From a virus: a DNA stretch of 46,651 nucleotides. Position numbers and translations under genes: made by a program. Shown in pieces: positions 30,593 to 39,409 of the stretch. Below the pieces are notes generated by a model. The model did not search any database. It worked only from the letters and a program-made list of their open reading frames with translations, and was not told where the DNA came from. The DNA lies in the IMG/VR virus record IMGVR_UViG_3300031586_000005, positions 1 through 46,651 of that record; one strand, written 5' to 3'. Position 1 is the stretch's first letter. Each line of letters starts with the position of its first letter.

Positions 30593-31003
30593 ATGAACAA
30601 AAAACAAAAACTATTGGCAGGATTTTTAATACTATTCTTAGTTGTATTTATGTCTGCGAGTTGTATCCAGGACGCCATAGTACCGACATACATCGAGCCT
30701 GATTTAATGACAACTTTTGAGACCAAACCTGTAAACGGATTATACACCACGTTGTTCGATGCCAAGAGATTGCAAAAAAACATATCGCACAAGTTAGAGT
30801 ATCAAAAACTTGTAGCCAAACAGGGACAGGAGGATTTGAATATAAGTGTTGCGGCTGGTGAGGAGATTAAAAACACTGTATTCGATCCTACAGGGCCGCT
30901 CGCACTAATGTTTCCCGCTTTAGCCGGTTTAGGCCTGGGGAGATATATGAAGAGTCCGAGGGAACAAGAGTTGGAAAAGAAAGCTAATGGAGGTATAGCA
31001 TGA
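30593..31003 (+). CDS. putative lipoprotein
   Basis: 136 aa from the ATG behind AAAGGAAAACAA. A short basic end and a hydrophobic stretch (LLAGFLILFLVVFM) lead to SASC, a lipobox-like site at Cys24. A second hydrophobic segment (LALMFPALAGLGLG) lies near residue 110. Either an exclusion lipoprotein or an outer-membrane lysis factor would fit; the next gene encodes a membrane coil. Confidence 0.6.
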   Translation: MNKKQKLLAGFLILFLVVFMSASCIQDAIVPTYIEPDLMTTFETKPVNGLYTTLFDAKRLQKNISHKLEYQKLVAKQGQEDLNISVAAGEEIKNTVFDPTGPLALMFPALAGLGLGRYMKSPREQELEKKANGGIA

Positions 31004-31206
31004 CAGCTTTTCTATTGATAATTTCTTCAATCGCGTTAGGTTTGTCGTCTTTGGGTTTGGCGTCAATTCGGGAAATTGAGAGACTGAAGGAAAAATTAGC
31101 GATAGCGTTCAGATGTATAGACAGAGACAGAAGACGAATTACTGCTCTTGAAGAACGAATATACGGAGAAAATACATCTATTCGGACAGAATTGATAGAA
31201 CCTTAA
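31000..31206 (+). CDS. membrane-anchored coiled-coil protein
   Basis: 68 aa. One N-terminal transmembrane helix (FLLIISSIALGLSSLGLA) followed by a charged coil (IREIERLKEKLAIAF). It is coupled to the lipoprotein by ATGA. A helix-plus-coil next to a lipoprotein recalls inner-membrane/outer-membrane spanin pairs, although the coil is short. Confidence 0.55.
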   Translation: MTAFLLIISSIALGLSSLGLASIREIERLKEKLAIAFRCIDRDRRRITALEERIYGENTSIRTELIEP

Positions 31207-31264
31207 TGAGCAACAAGACTAACTATAGCCGCAATCAAAGTAATCCAAACTGATTGGAAATAAC

Positions 31265-31756
31265 ATGAAAGGTCTAAAACCAATTCCTGATTTTCCAAAC
31301 TATTTAATTGATACAAGCGGAAATGTGTGGTCAAAACACAGTAAAAGATATAAAACTTGGTGTAATGTAGCACACGGATACAAAGCCGTACAGCTTTGGA
31401 AAAACAATAAAGGTCATATAAAATTGATACATCGTTTAGTATTAGAAGTCTTTATTGGTGCTTGTCCAAAGGGAAAAGAAGCATGTCACAATGACAGCAA
31501 CATTGTTAATAATAGTTTGGAAAATCTAAGATGGGATACGCCAAAAAATAATCACAAAGACGCAATCAAAAGAGGAACACATTCAGGTTTGTTAAAAGGT
31601 GAAAAAGCGGGCGGAGCTAAACTGACAGACAAACAAGTCACTGAAATTAGGAAAATATCAGATTCTACTGATTTGCTTCATAGAGAAATAGCTAAATTAT
31701 ACAATATAAGTCGTTCTCAAGTGACACGTATTATTAACTATGTTAGCCGAGTTTGA
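31265..31756 (+). CDS. NUMOD4-HNH homing endonuclease
   Basis: 163 aa. NUMOD4 start (LKPIPDFPNYLIDTSGNVWS), HNH core (IHRLVLEVFIG, ACHNDSNIVNNSLENLRWDT) and a C-terminal helix-turn-helix (HREIAKLYNISRSQVTRII). Homologous throughout to the copy at 16789 but clearly diverged. Last gene of the early unit; its 3' end overlaps the convergent holin-like gene. Confidence 0.92.
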   Translation: MKGLKPIPDFPNYLIDTSGNVWSKHSKRYKTWCNVAHGYKAVQLWKNNKGHIKLIHRLVLEVFIGACPKGKEACHNDSNIVNNSLENLRWDTPKNNHKDAIKRGTHSGLLKGEKAGGAKLTDKQVTEIRKISDSTDLLHREIAKLYNISRSQVTRIINYVSRV

Positions 31757-31919
31757 CCAATAAGATAATCAAAGTGATGATTAATCCAATACAGGCTGTC
31801 CATGCGTAGAAAGCATAACGAAAATGGTGTTCCAAGTGGTTGTTAAATCCTACTTCTATGTTTTCCAGCCGCTCATCTACTCTAAGCAATAAATCGTGGT
31901 CAGTTTGGTTACTAATCAT
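31743..31919 (-). CDS. holin-like small membrane protein
   Basis: 58 aa. A short coil (LLLRVDERLENIEVGF) is followed by a C-terminal transmembrane helix (about 38-57: FYAWTACIGLIITLIILLVK) and a Lys end. The size and the coil-plus-helix layout resemble XhlA-type or small holin proteins. ATAGGTGTCTAA precedes the ATG. It is the last late gene, where lysis genes often lie, but no endolysin is adjacent. It overlaps the end of the HNH gene on the other strand by 14 bp. Confidence 0.6.
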   Translation of the reverse strand: MISNQTDHDLLLRVDERLENIEVGFNNHLEHHFRYAFYAWTACIGLIITLIILLVKLG

Positions 31920-31935
31920 TTAGACACCTATCATT

Positions 31936-31976
31936 GGTCATAAGCACATGGATGTTGCTTATGGCCTTTTTATTTT
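31936..31976 (+). terminator. rho-independent terminator of the early unit
   Basis: GGTCATAAGC (31936-31945) pairs with GCTTATGGCC (31957-31966) with one G-T pair, followed by TTTTTATTTT. It acts rightward, and the T-run overlaps the stop of the convergent virion gene. The reverse strand lacks a T-run. Confidence 0.85.
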
Positions 31977-34900
31977 CTTTGTATCCTAATCACATCTTCT
32001 TTATTGGCATTAGCCACTATATTAGCTCGAACGGCGTTTTTGATTTCATTCATTACTTCCGTCAACAGCTTAACCTTTATAGAAGACGGCACAACATTCC
32101 ATTTGGGCGAACGCACCAATTTGGTTAAAACTTTCTTATATGCCAAAGTAACCTTTGTCTCATACTCCTTAAACCGTTTCTCATTCAAATACCAATCGGA
32201 AGATATTACTTTGGATATTCCACCAGGTTTAAGATTCAACAGTTCCAACTCATCCCTGACATCGGACGGCATCGCCTTTGTCATACGCTGAATAGTCTTC
32301 TCTCTTTCATTGCCAATTTTTTCTAAAAACGAGAAGTTACTTCTGTCATAGGCGGCTTGTCTCTCAGCCTGTTCTATTTCTGGAAATTCATCTCTCATGT
32401 ATTTTTGAACTTCCGGCCCCAAGTTATCCCATCTATCTCCCAACACCTGCATGCTCAAAAGGTTCTTTTTCTGCAAAACTTCAGTAGTCTTACTGGTTGG
32501 ATATGTCTGTACTCCTGCCCCAAAGAAAGCCAATGGTGCTGCTCTCATACCGGCATACAGCCCTTGATATTGCAAAGCATCGGCAATGTCCTGAATGAAG
32601 AACGGTGTAAATCTTTGATAGAACTGTTGACTCAAACTATCGGCATCCAATCCAACATAATCGCCATAGAAAGTTTGGCCTCTCATTAAATCGAGTAAAA
32701 ACGCCGGTGCTGGCCCTAATTTACTTTGCAGGAAAGACCATATTGTATCCTGTCTTTCACCTTCAATTATTCTGCCGGATTGCGTTTTTATAGTTGGATC
32801 GGCCATTCTCAATACAAATCTAACTAACGGCAAATAACCTCCCCAGAAATCTATTCTTTGTTTTCCAATTTTAATTTTGCCAAAATCCGTAGAACGATAG
32901 TCACGCTCAATCTCGACCCCAGGTACGGCGGACATCATAGCTAAGATTGCCATATTACCGGTGATAAATGATACAACATGATAGGCCAATATTTTTCTTG
33001 CGGCCCATGACAAATTAGGATTAAACAAATCGGTAATAGCCCTTATACGGGCTTGCAGCAATCGTGGGGCAAAGAAAACTGCATTTAGCGTAGGAGCATA
33101 TCTGCCGAATGTTTTTGGGTCACCCTCACCTGTTATGATATTGAAAACATGGCCTATATCAGCCCATTGCTTATCTGTAGTAGGAACTCCCTGTCTTTTG
33201 TGCGCTATTTGTTTTAGATATTGCATGCGGATTAAATTACCACCGACAGAGTAAGCCCGTTCCGAACGCTGGATACCTGGAATCAACTTAGCAAGTTTAG
33301 AGCCGAACCTTTCTGACCCCTCTTTATATCCTACATTCTTTCCCCATTTATTTATTCTCAATCCGGTTTTGTTAATCAAGTCTCCGGCATTGGATAGTTC
33401 GACGTATAGATTGTTCTCAAGTGTTCTTGCCACATTTTCGTCAGAGGCAAGAAGTCTGACATCATTAGCAACACCTTTAGCCCATAAACCTGGTTTACCA
33501 AATGAAAGTAAAACATTTTGCCGTAGAGTACGAGATAAATCCATTGACGCGGATGTTACTTTAGGTAACGCCAAATAATCCGCTAATGTCATTCCTTTGT
33601 TACTAACTGTGTCACTAAGTTGCTCAAGTGTATTGGCAAACTCATCTCCCCACATTTTACGGGCGTATTTAATCTCGTGTGGCCTTAGTATTTCACCTTT
33701 CCTGTATAATTTTTCGAGAGCGTCACCAAGATTAACGGCTTCTATACGAGTTATTTTGTCGGTGGTTTTAAGCTCCTGGTCGAGAGATTCGTAAAACTCT
33801 GTTGGGATAACCTCTTGCAAAGGCTCTATGCCAAGTTTAACATACTCTCCTTTTAACTCTCGTTTGAAGTTCTGTCTCCAATTACCTTCTTTTTTAACGG
33901 CCTCTTCACCTGCTGAAAGTCTTCGTCCCCGTTCTTTCTTCCTTATCTTCTCCTGACTTTCATAAGTATCAATGGAGTTATTAATAGCTGCCGTAAATTT
34001 ACTAATTGGGCTGTTCAAATCTTCCGGCCTAATCTGTGATTTACTGTCGGCTTCGCTTTTAGCTTGTTCTATCTCCGCATTGACTTCGCTGTTGGCAACA
34101 GCCAATGATGTTTCCATTGCCGCTCCGGGAATAGGCAGTAATGCAAATCCCTGAGTGGCCTCCTTAGCTACATTCAACACTCTCTTTATTCTGTCTTCTA
34201 TATATCCTTTATCAACTTTGACGCCCTTTTTATCGAGATAGGCGGCAGTATCTTCGGCGACAATTTGAGTAACCTCTTGTGCCATTTCTTCGACAACTTC
34301 TTTGGTTAGATTTCCAGCGTATTTTTTGGCAAATTTACTAACCACTTTCATCGTGCCTTTTTGCACAACTTCTTGTGCTCCTTTTTTAATATTGGGCGTA
34401 AGGGTTTTTAGTTGCAACACCTCGATAAGCGAATAGGGTATTCCGGCAATATGTGACACTGTACTGGCTGTTTTATGGTCTATACCCTGTTCAATCATAT
34501 CAGCATACATACCACCAACACCTTCTTCATAGGAGAATAAAGCGGCAGCTTCGGTAGCGGCCAACTTAAATCCTATCCTTGCACCAGCACCAATCAAAGG
34601 GGCTTCTTCACTAACAGTAGGAGCGACAACACCGACAACAGCACCACCAATACCGCCAACAATAGCACCACCAATACCAACAACACCAGAACGCTTGACT
34701 GCTTCTATTAGCTGTCCAGTGGTTTTGGAAGATTTGTAAACCAGATTGAATAGAAAATTATCTTCTATGGGATCGAGTATTTCTTTTATCCGTATCTTCC
34801 TATGTGTGTATAAAGCGCCCTGTAAATCTTCTTCGGGGTTTCTCAACGCCTGAAAAACACCTAAACGGGAAAGAGTGCTTTTATTTCCTCTTCTAAAAGA

Positions 34901-35077
34901 CTCTACGACTTTATCAAGAAATCCACGTTCAGGTTTTTGCATCGGTTGAAAGCCGTATTTATCAGTTTGTTCATCTGTGGATTTTGTCTCTAAAGGGATA
35001 AAGCCATAATTGTCAGGCCGTGTTCCTACAGATTGAATATTCAAAGGCTCAAAACCATATTTGTTTTCATTGGCCAT
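31970..35077 (-). CDS. large internal virion / DNA-ejection protein candidate
   Basis: 1035 aa, the longest gene. Three copies of Tyr-Gly-Phe-x-Pro-Leu/Met start exactly 17 residues apart (Tyr7, Tyr24, Tyr41). A Gly-rich hydrophobic segment (VVGIGGAIVGGIGGAVVG, about 132-150) could insert in a membrane, and the rest is mainly helical with basic stretches. Podovirus ejection proteins are of this size and lie at this end of the tail module. No transglycosylase motif is evident. Confidence 0.6.
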   Translation of the reverse strand: MANENKYGFEPLNIQSVGTRPDNYGFIPLETKSTDEQTDKYGFQPMQKPERGFLDKVVESFRRGNKSTLSRLGVFQALRNPEEDLQGALYTHRKIRIKEILDPIEDNFLFNLVYKSSKTTGQLIEAVKRSGVVGIGGAIVGGIGGAVVGVVAPTVSEEAPLIGAGARIGFKLAATEAAALFSYEEGVGGMYADMIEQGIDHKTASTVSHIAGIPYSLIEVLQLKTLTPNIKKGAQEVVQKGTMKVVSKFAKKYAGNLTKEVVEEMAQEVTQIVAEDTAAYLDKKGVKVDKGYIEDRIKRVLNVAKEATQGFALLPIPGAAMETSLAVANSEVNAEIEQAKSEADSKSQIRPEDLNSPISKFTAAINNSIDTYESQEKIRKKERGRRLSAGEEAVKKEGNWRQNFKRELKGEYVKLGIEPLQEVIPTEFYESLDQELKTTDKITRIEAVNLGDALEKLYRKGEILRPHEIKYARKMWGDEFANTLEQLSDTVSNKGMTLADYLALPKVTSASMDLSRTLRQNVLLSFGKPGLWAKGVANDVRLLASDENVARTLENNLYVELSNAGDLINKTGLRINKWGKNVGYKEGSERFGSKLAKLIPGIQRSERAYSVGGNLIRMQYLKQIAHKRQGVPTTDKQWADIGHVFNIITGEGDPKTFGRYAPTLNAVFFAPRLLQARIRAITDLFNPNLSWAARKILAYHVVSFITGNMAILAMMSAVPGVEIERDYRSTDFGKIKIGKQRIDFWGGYLPLVRFVLRMADPTIKTQSGRIIEGERQDTIWSFLQSKLGPAPAFLLDLMRGQTFYGDYVGLDADSLSQQFYQRFTPFFIQDIADALQYQGLYAGMRAAPLAFFGAGVQTYPTSKTTEVLQKKNLLSMQVLGDRWDNLGPEVQKYMRDEFPEIEQAERQAAYDRSNFSFLEKIGNEREKTIQRMTKAMPSDVRDELELLNLKPGGISKVISSDWYLNEKRFKEYETKVTLAYKKVLTKLVRSPKWNVVPSSIKVKLLTEVMNEIKNAVRANIVANANKEDVIRIQRK

Positions 35078-35081
35078 ATTA

Positions 35082-35873
35082 TTATCTCATCAAGTTAGAT
35101 GGATTTCTGGAACGACTAAATGCCGATGTATTGATTGTACCATATCTTCTTTTGGAAGGTTTCTTTGCCGCATCTATAAATAATTGGTTTTCATTAACCA
35201 AAGTGTATCCGCCTTCGGCAACAGCTTCTTCCGCTTTATCGGCAGGAAGTTGTCCATAATTACCTCCTGCATCTTTAACCAATACATACCCAGGTTTAAT
35301 CTCTGGAGGATTCTGCGGAGGTATTTCGGGAGGTGGTGTCGCTGGTGGCGTTGTTGTTTCGCCAAGTATTCCTTTAAGTACATCTGCTAATTCATTGTCT
35401 CCTGTTCGTCTTTCCAAACCTAAAACATCTTCATACCCACCGACATCAAGAAATTTCATTTTTAGTTGAAATCTGGCTCTATCTTTTTCTCCGTCCGGGG
35501 CATCACTGTTATCAATAGTTTCCATGCCAGAACTTAACATAGCTTTTTTACGCAGTCTTTCTTTCTCATCCTGCTCAAAGTCAAACTTGGAGTGAAGTTC
35601 CATCTTCTCAACCTCCCACTCTTTGGCTCTGGCTTCTGCATCTAAATCGGCCTGTCTCATTCTTTGTTCATGCAAAAAATCCTGTTGGGAGTTCATCAAC
35701 ATTTTTTGCAGTTCCCACTCTCTTGCGGCCTGTGCCTGTTGTTGCCTAAAACTCATTTCCTGTGCTCGTCTGGCTTCCTCTCTTGCCGTTTCTCTCGCTT
35801 TGGCCTTACCTATTGTCGTACCTGCGGCGGCAGACGCTTTGGCTTCTCCAGACGGACGAATTTCAATTCCCAC
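35082..35873 (-). CDS. coiled-coil virion protein, GTG start
   Basis: 263 aa from GTG behind AAGGAGCTATAATC. Residues about 20-115 are a long Ala/Gln/Arg/Glu-rich helix (RQQQAQAAREWELQKMLM). Then come a Pro-rich linker (PPATPPPEIPPQNPP, near 182) and a small basic end. It resembles internal virion or ejection proteins of podoviruses and is paired with the 1035-aa protein. Confidence 0.6.
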   Translation of the reverse strand: MGIEIRPSGEAKASAAAGTTIGKAKARETAREEARRAQEMSFRQQQAQAAREWELQKMLMNSQQDFLHEQRMRQADLDAEARAKEWEVEKMELHSKFDFEQDEKERLRKKAMLSSGMETIDNSDAPDGEKDRARFQLKMKFLDVGGYEDVLGLERRTGDNELADVLKGILGETTTPPATPPPEIPPQNPPEIKPGYVLVKDAGGNYGQLPADKAEEAVAEGGYTLVNENQLFIDAAKKPSKRRYGTINTSAFSRSRNPSNLMR

Positions 35874-35875
35874 GA

Positions 35876-36049
35876 TTATAGCTCCTTAATATTAAATCTA
35901 TGAACAGCTTTAGGATTATCAGGTTTGCAAAAACAAGCCCAACAGCATTTATTCCGATAGATACAATTAACCCGGCCTGTCTTGAAGCATGGATGATGTC
36001 CTTCCGCTTTTTGCAACCATCTAATCTTTTGTATGGCTTCTTGGTTCAT
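35876..36049 (-). CDS. Cys-rich small protein
   Basis: 57 aa (MNQEAIQKIRWLQKAEGHHP at the start). Two His and six Cys (CFKTGRVNC; CCWACFC) in 23 residues suggest one or two zinc sites. No clear ribosome site, so the call rests on composition and on filling an otherwise empty gap between virion genes. Confidence 0.6.
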   Translation of the reverse strand: MNQEAIQKIRWLQKAEGHHPCFKTGRVNCIYRNKCCWACFCKPDNPKAVHRFNIKEL

Positions 36050-36128
36050 TGTAACTACATATTAATCTGCTAATTTAGTAATTGTACAGTTACTTTCAAA
36101 TATCCCCGTAGATGTACTTCTTGGTTCA

Positions 36129-38822
36129 TCAAATCCACCAACCCATTACGGTAATCCAAATACCAGTCCACACGACATTTTCAGCTTTATACTCTATTAC
36201 TCCATTAGCGTCACAAGCAACAATCGCTGTATTATCATTTCTAACATTAGCAACTTGTGTTCTTAAAGCTGATATAGCTTTGGCATTAGAGTTTCCATTT
36301 TTACGTAATTGGAAATTTGCATTTGCTGTATTGTCTAATACACCTAATGAAAGTAATACAGCTATAGCACCGGCAGGAATAATACCAGCACCACCTGGCC
36401 CTAAATCCAAATCTCTCCAAGTATCGTCTGTAGTAAAGTCACCTACTAAGTAATCATCTGCTGCGGGGTCTCCTCTGTCTACATACGTTCCTGCAACAGT
36501 TAAAGTAACAAAATCTCCCCCGTCTGTATATGTAAGACCAGTACCAGTTCTTAATACTCCATCATTGCTTGCTGCTCCTATATATCCAGCGGTAGCAGCA
36601 GCGTCAACTTTAACCTTTTCAGAATCTGCTCCGCCAGCGTTATCGTCAACATATTTCTTATTAGCAATCATGGCATCAGTTGTCGGAGCGGCAGATGTTT
36701 TAAGCAATGAACCATCGGCCAAAGTAGCTACACCAGTAGATTCAAATGTCTGTGACACTGTAGTGGCCGCGTTAATGGCTAATGTTTGGTCTGCTGGAAG
36801 TGCTGCCATTACTCCATATAAAACAGCATTGGTAGCTTCTGTGGCAGCATCAGCACGTTGCTGATTATCTACTATAAGAAGGTCTGAATTGTCAGCTTGT
36901 TTATATCCTGCTGAGAATCCTAAAAATATATTCCTGCAACCATCGTGCAAATCATGTCCTGAATTTTTACCAAAACAGACATTACTTCCCCCCTGATGGC
37001 AAGAAACTCCTGAAGCTTCTCCTACGAATGTATTATATGTATAAACACAGCCAGAAACAGCGCCTAATCCAGCCTGATAACCAATAGCAGTATTGCCGTT
37101 ACCTCCAGTGTGATACCTCATTGCCTGATAACCAACAGCAGTTAAGCCGCCTATTATTGAACCAGAATAAGCGGCCTCATGTCCTATAGCCACACAACCA
37201 CTGGAAGTAGTTTTGGAATATCCTGCACTTGTACCTATAAAGACATTAACATCACCATTAGTAATACCAGAACCGGCCCCAACACCAATGGCGATATTAT
37301 CTTCAGGGTTATCATCTAAAGCGTCTAATGTAGTAGAGCTACCAATACCTATATTTCTGGTGGCCACTAATTTTAGATACAAGGAATTAACACTGGTTGT
37401 GATTATTGGATTATTAAACGTTACTGTGCCACCAGTATCGAAAGGAAATGCTGCGGCGTCACTGTCAATACCATCACATTCCAGTATATCGCCATCGTGT
37501 AGATGCGCTGTAGGAGCATCTCCTGTAAATGCCAGTGTTCCAGAACCATCCTGTAATACTATAGTTCTTGCGGCAGTAGGATTCCATGACAATGTTCCTA
37601 TATTGCCGTTATCGAAACTAAGAGTTTTAGCTCCTGCTGTTTGATCTCCGATAGTAAAATTATTGCGATTAGTTCCACTTTCAACCCCAGTAATAGATTG
37701 AACTACAATTAAGACAGTACCATCTGTTGCATCAGATATTTCAACAGTTCCTAACCATTGTGCAAGATTTGGGTGTTCGGGCCTAACTTCCGTTGGTGTT
37801 CCGGCAATTGTTGGAGACACATAAAGCATTGTTCCTTCGGCAAAAGCACTGGTATTTATTCCTATTAATCTACCAATTATTAATATCTGACCGTAGTCAC
37901 CATCGGCTACATCTGCTGAAGTTACACCAATAGCTGGCATTGTGGCTTCATCATCTGCTTTTGCTAATGAAAAATTGGGAATATTATCTGTTGAACCTGT
38001 AAAGTAAACTGCCCTACCTTTTACTATAGTGTCTCCAGAAGTATTCCGTGCTATTCTAAAAGTATCCTGATTAAGTCTGGTTACAATGCCTAAATCTGTT
38101 TTTGTTTCTAATACTGTAAAATTAGCGTCTGCTACTGCATATAATCTAATGTCATTTTCCACAGGTACATCTGGGGTTGAAATTTCTGTTAAATCCAAAT
38201 AGCCTGTGAGTTTTTCATTAACGAATGTTGGACTGGCACTAATATTAACATCTTGATGAACATTTAATAAAGAATCATGGTCAATCTCGCCGTCCTGTGT
38301 AACGGCAGAAATAGCATCACCGCCATCGTCATACGTAAACACTATATTACCAACCGTGCCATCATCTAAAATACCACCAATGGCATCCTGAGCCATTTCA
38401 TCAGTGTATTGAGTAATGGTTGTTGCAATTGTTATGCTGCCAGCGCCATTGGTGACACTTATGCCGTCACCTTCGGTTAAAGTAGCAAGCGTCGGGTCTG
38501 CTCCTGTAGCCCCTATTGGTAGTTGCCCATTTGACGCTTCGGCAAGTTGGGTGACAGCATCTGTACCAGACCCAAGTAACAATCCATGATTTATTAAAGT
38601 CGCAGCGCCTGTTCCGCCATAAGCTACAGTAAGAGGAACATTAACAGACGTTAAGGCTTTGCTGGCGTTAGTAAATACAAATTCATTTGCATCCAATCCG
38701 GTAAGAGTCATTCCTGTAAAAATAGGAGATGATGTCGGCCCTAATTTGGTAGACCCCAACTTGGCAATAGCCTGTCTAATGCTGACTAAGTCAACGTCTT
38801 TGATGTTTGAAGTCAATCCCAT
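36129..38822 (-). CDS. tail fibre with YadA-head-like repeats
   Basis: 897 aa. The N-terminus carries a linker (SSPIFTGMTLTGLDANEFVF) shared with the gene at 43219, then beta-rich Gly/Thr/Asp segments. Residues about 490-650 hold repeats of the type IAIGVGAG, VFIGTSAG, VAIGHEAA, TAIGYQAG and IFLGFSAG, the left-handed beta-roll signature of YadA-like trimeric adhesin heads. A small C-terminal domain with aromatic end (WITVMGWW) follows. It should trimerise and bind the host surface. Its ATG overlaps the previous stop. Confidence 0.85.
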   Translation of the reverse strand: MGLTSNIKDVDLVSIRQAIAKLGSTKLGPTSSPIFTGMTLTGLDANEFVFTNASKALTSVNVPLTVAYGGTGAATLINHGLLLGSGTDAVTQLAEASNGQLPIGATGADPTLATLTEGDGISVTNGAGSITIATTITQYTDEMAQDAIGGILDDGTVGNIVFTYDDGGDAISAVTQDGEIDHDSLLNVHQDVNISASPTFVNEKLTGYLDLTEISTPDVPVENDIRLYAVADANFTVLETKTDLGIVTRLNQDTFRIARNTSGDTIVKGRAVYFTGSTDNIPNFSLAKADDEATMPAIGVTSADVADGDYGQILIIGRLIGINTSAFAEGTMLYVSPTIAGTPTEVRPEHPNLAQWLGTVEISDATDGTVLIVVQSITGVESGTNRNNFTIGDQTAGAKTLSFDNGNIGTLSWNPTAARTIVLQDGSGTLAFTGDAPTAHLHDGDILECDGIDSDAAAFPFDTGGTVTFNNPIITTSVNSLYLKLVATRNIGIGSSTTLDALDDNPEDNIAIGVGAGSGITNGDVNVFIGTSAGYSKTTSSGCVAIGHEAAYSGSIIGGLTAVGYQAMRYHTGGNGNTAIGYQAGLGAVSGCVYTYNTFVGEASGVSCHQGGSNVCFGKNSGHDLHDGCRNIFLGFSAGYKQADNSDLLIVDNQQRADAATEATNAVLYGVMAALPADQTLAINAATTVSQTFESTGVATLADGSLLKTSAAPTTDAMIANKKYVDDNAGGADSEKVKVDAAATAGYIGAASNDGVLRTGTGLTYTDGGDFVTLTVAGTYVDRGDPAADDYLVGDFTTDDTWRDLDLGPGGAGIIPAGAIAVLLSLGVLDNTANANFQLRKNGNSNAKAISALRTQVANVRNDNTAIVACDANGVIEYKAENVVWTGIWITVMGWWI

Positions 38823-39409
38823 TATTGTGCTGCCGCTATTTGTGCCTGTATTAATGCGTTATAATCCGGGTATGGATTTTCTATTCTTTCGACAAATCCG
38901 GCCAATCCAAGCTGCACCTCTCTCTTTCTTGCAGACAGCAAATCTTCAAGTTTTAGCCGTGCAGGTTGTGTGAAAGTCGATGCTACCTTTGTCGGTATTC
39001 CAGCAGCAGTTGTGGTTCCGTATAAACCTGAGCTAATCATTTGCTGTGTCTCTTGGCCAACCAGTTGCTTTGATTGTGTTTCTATGTCTTTAAGGCCGGA
39101 TGCACGAAGAGAAGCATTGCTGCCGGATATTTCGTTTAACACATTAGCATAAATATTACGTATTTCTTTCTCTCTTGCAACATTGTCTGCCTTTGCTTTT
39201 GAGGTAATTTGTTCGTATAGGTCTACTAAAGACTGTGACTGAGATTGTGCTTGTGCTTGTGCTAAATTACTGCCTTTGCCAATACCACTGGAAGGAACAA
39301 ATCTATATGTAACCGGCCCGGCATTACCACCACCAGATGGAACAATTCGTCCGGCTTGTCCGGTACGTCTTGCATAATCTAATGCAATTTGATAAGAACC
39401 TCTTGCCAT
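38822..39409 (-). CDS. helical virion protein
   Basis: 195 aa. Gly-rich N-terminus, a Gln/Ser/Ala repeat (NLAQAQAQSQSQSLVDLY), then long helices (DNVAREKEIRNIYANVL). Ends in an Ala/Gln tail (LIQAQIAAAQ). Coupled by TAATG on both sides to the tail protein and the fibre. Likely a tail or ejection component. Confidence 0.65.
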   Translation of the reverse strand: MARGSYQIALDYARRTGQAGRIVPSGGGNAGPVTYRFVPSSGIGKGSNLAQAQAQSQSQSLVDLYEQITSKAKADNVAREKEIRNIYANVLNEISGSNASLRASGLKDIETQSKQLVGQETQQMISSGLYGTTTAAGIPTKVASTFTQPARLKLEDLLSARKREVQLGLAGFVERIENPYPDYNALIQAQIAAAQ

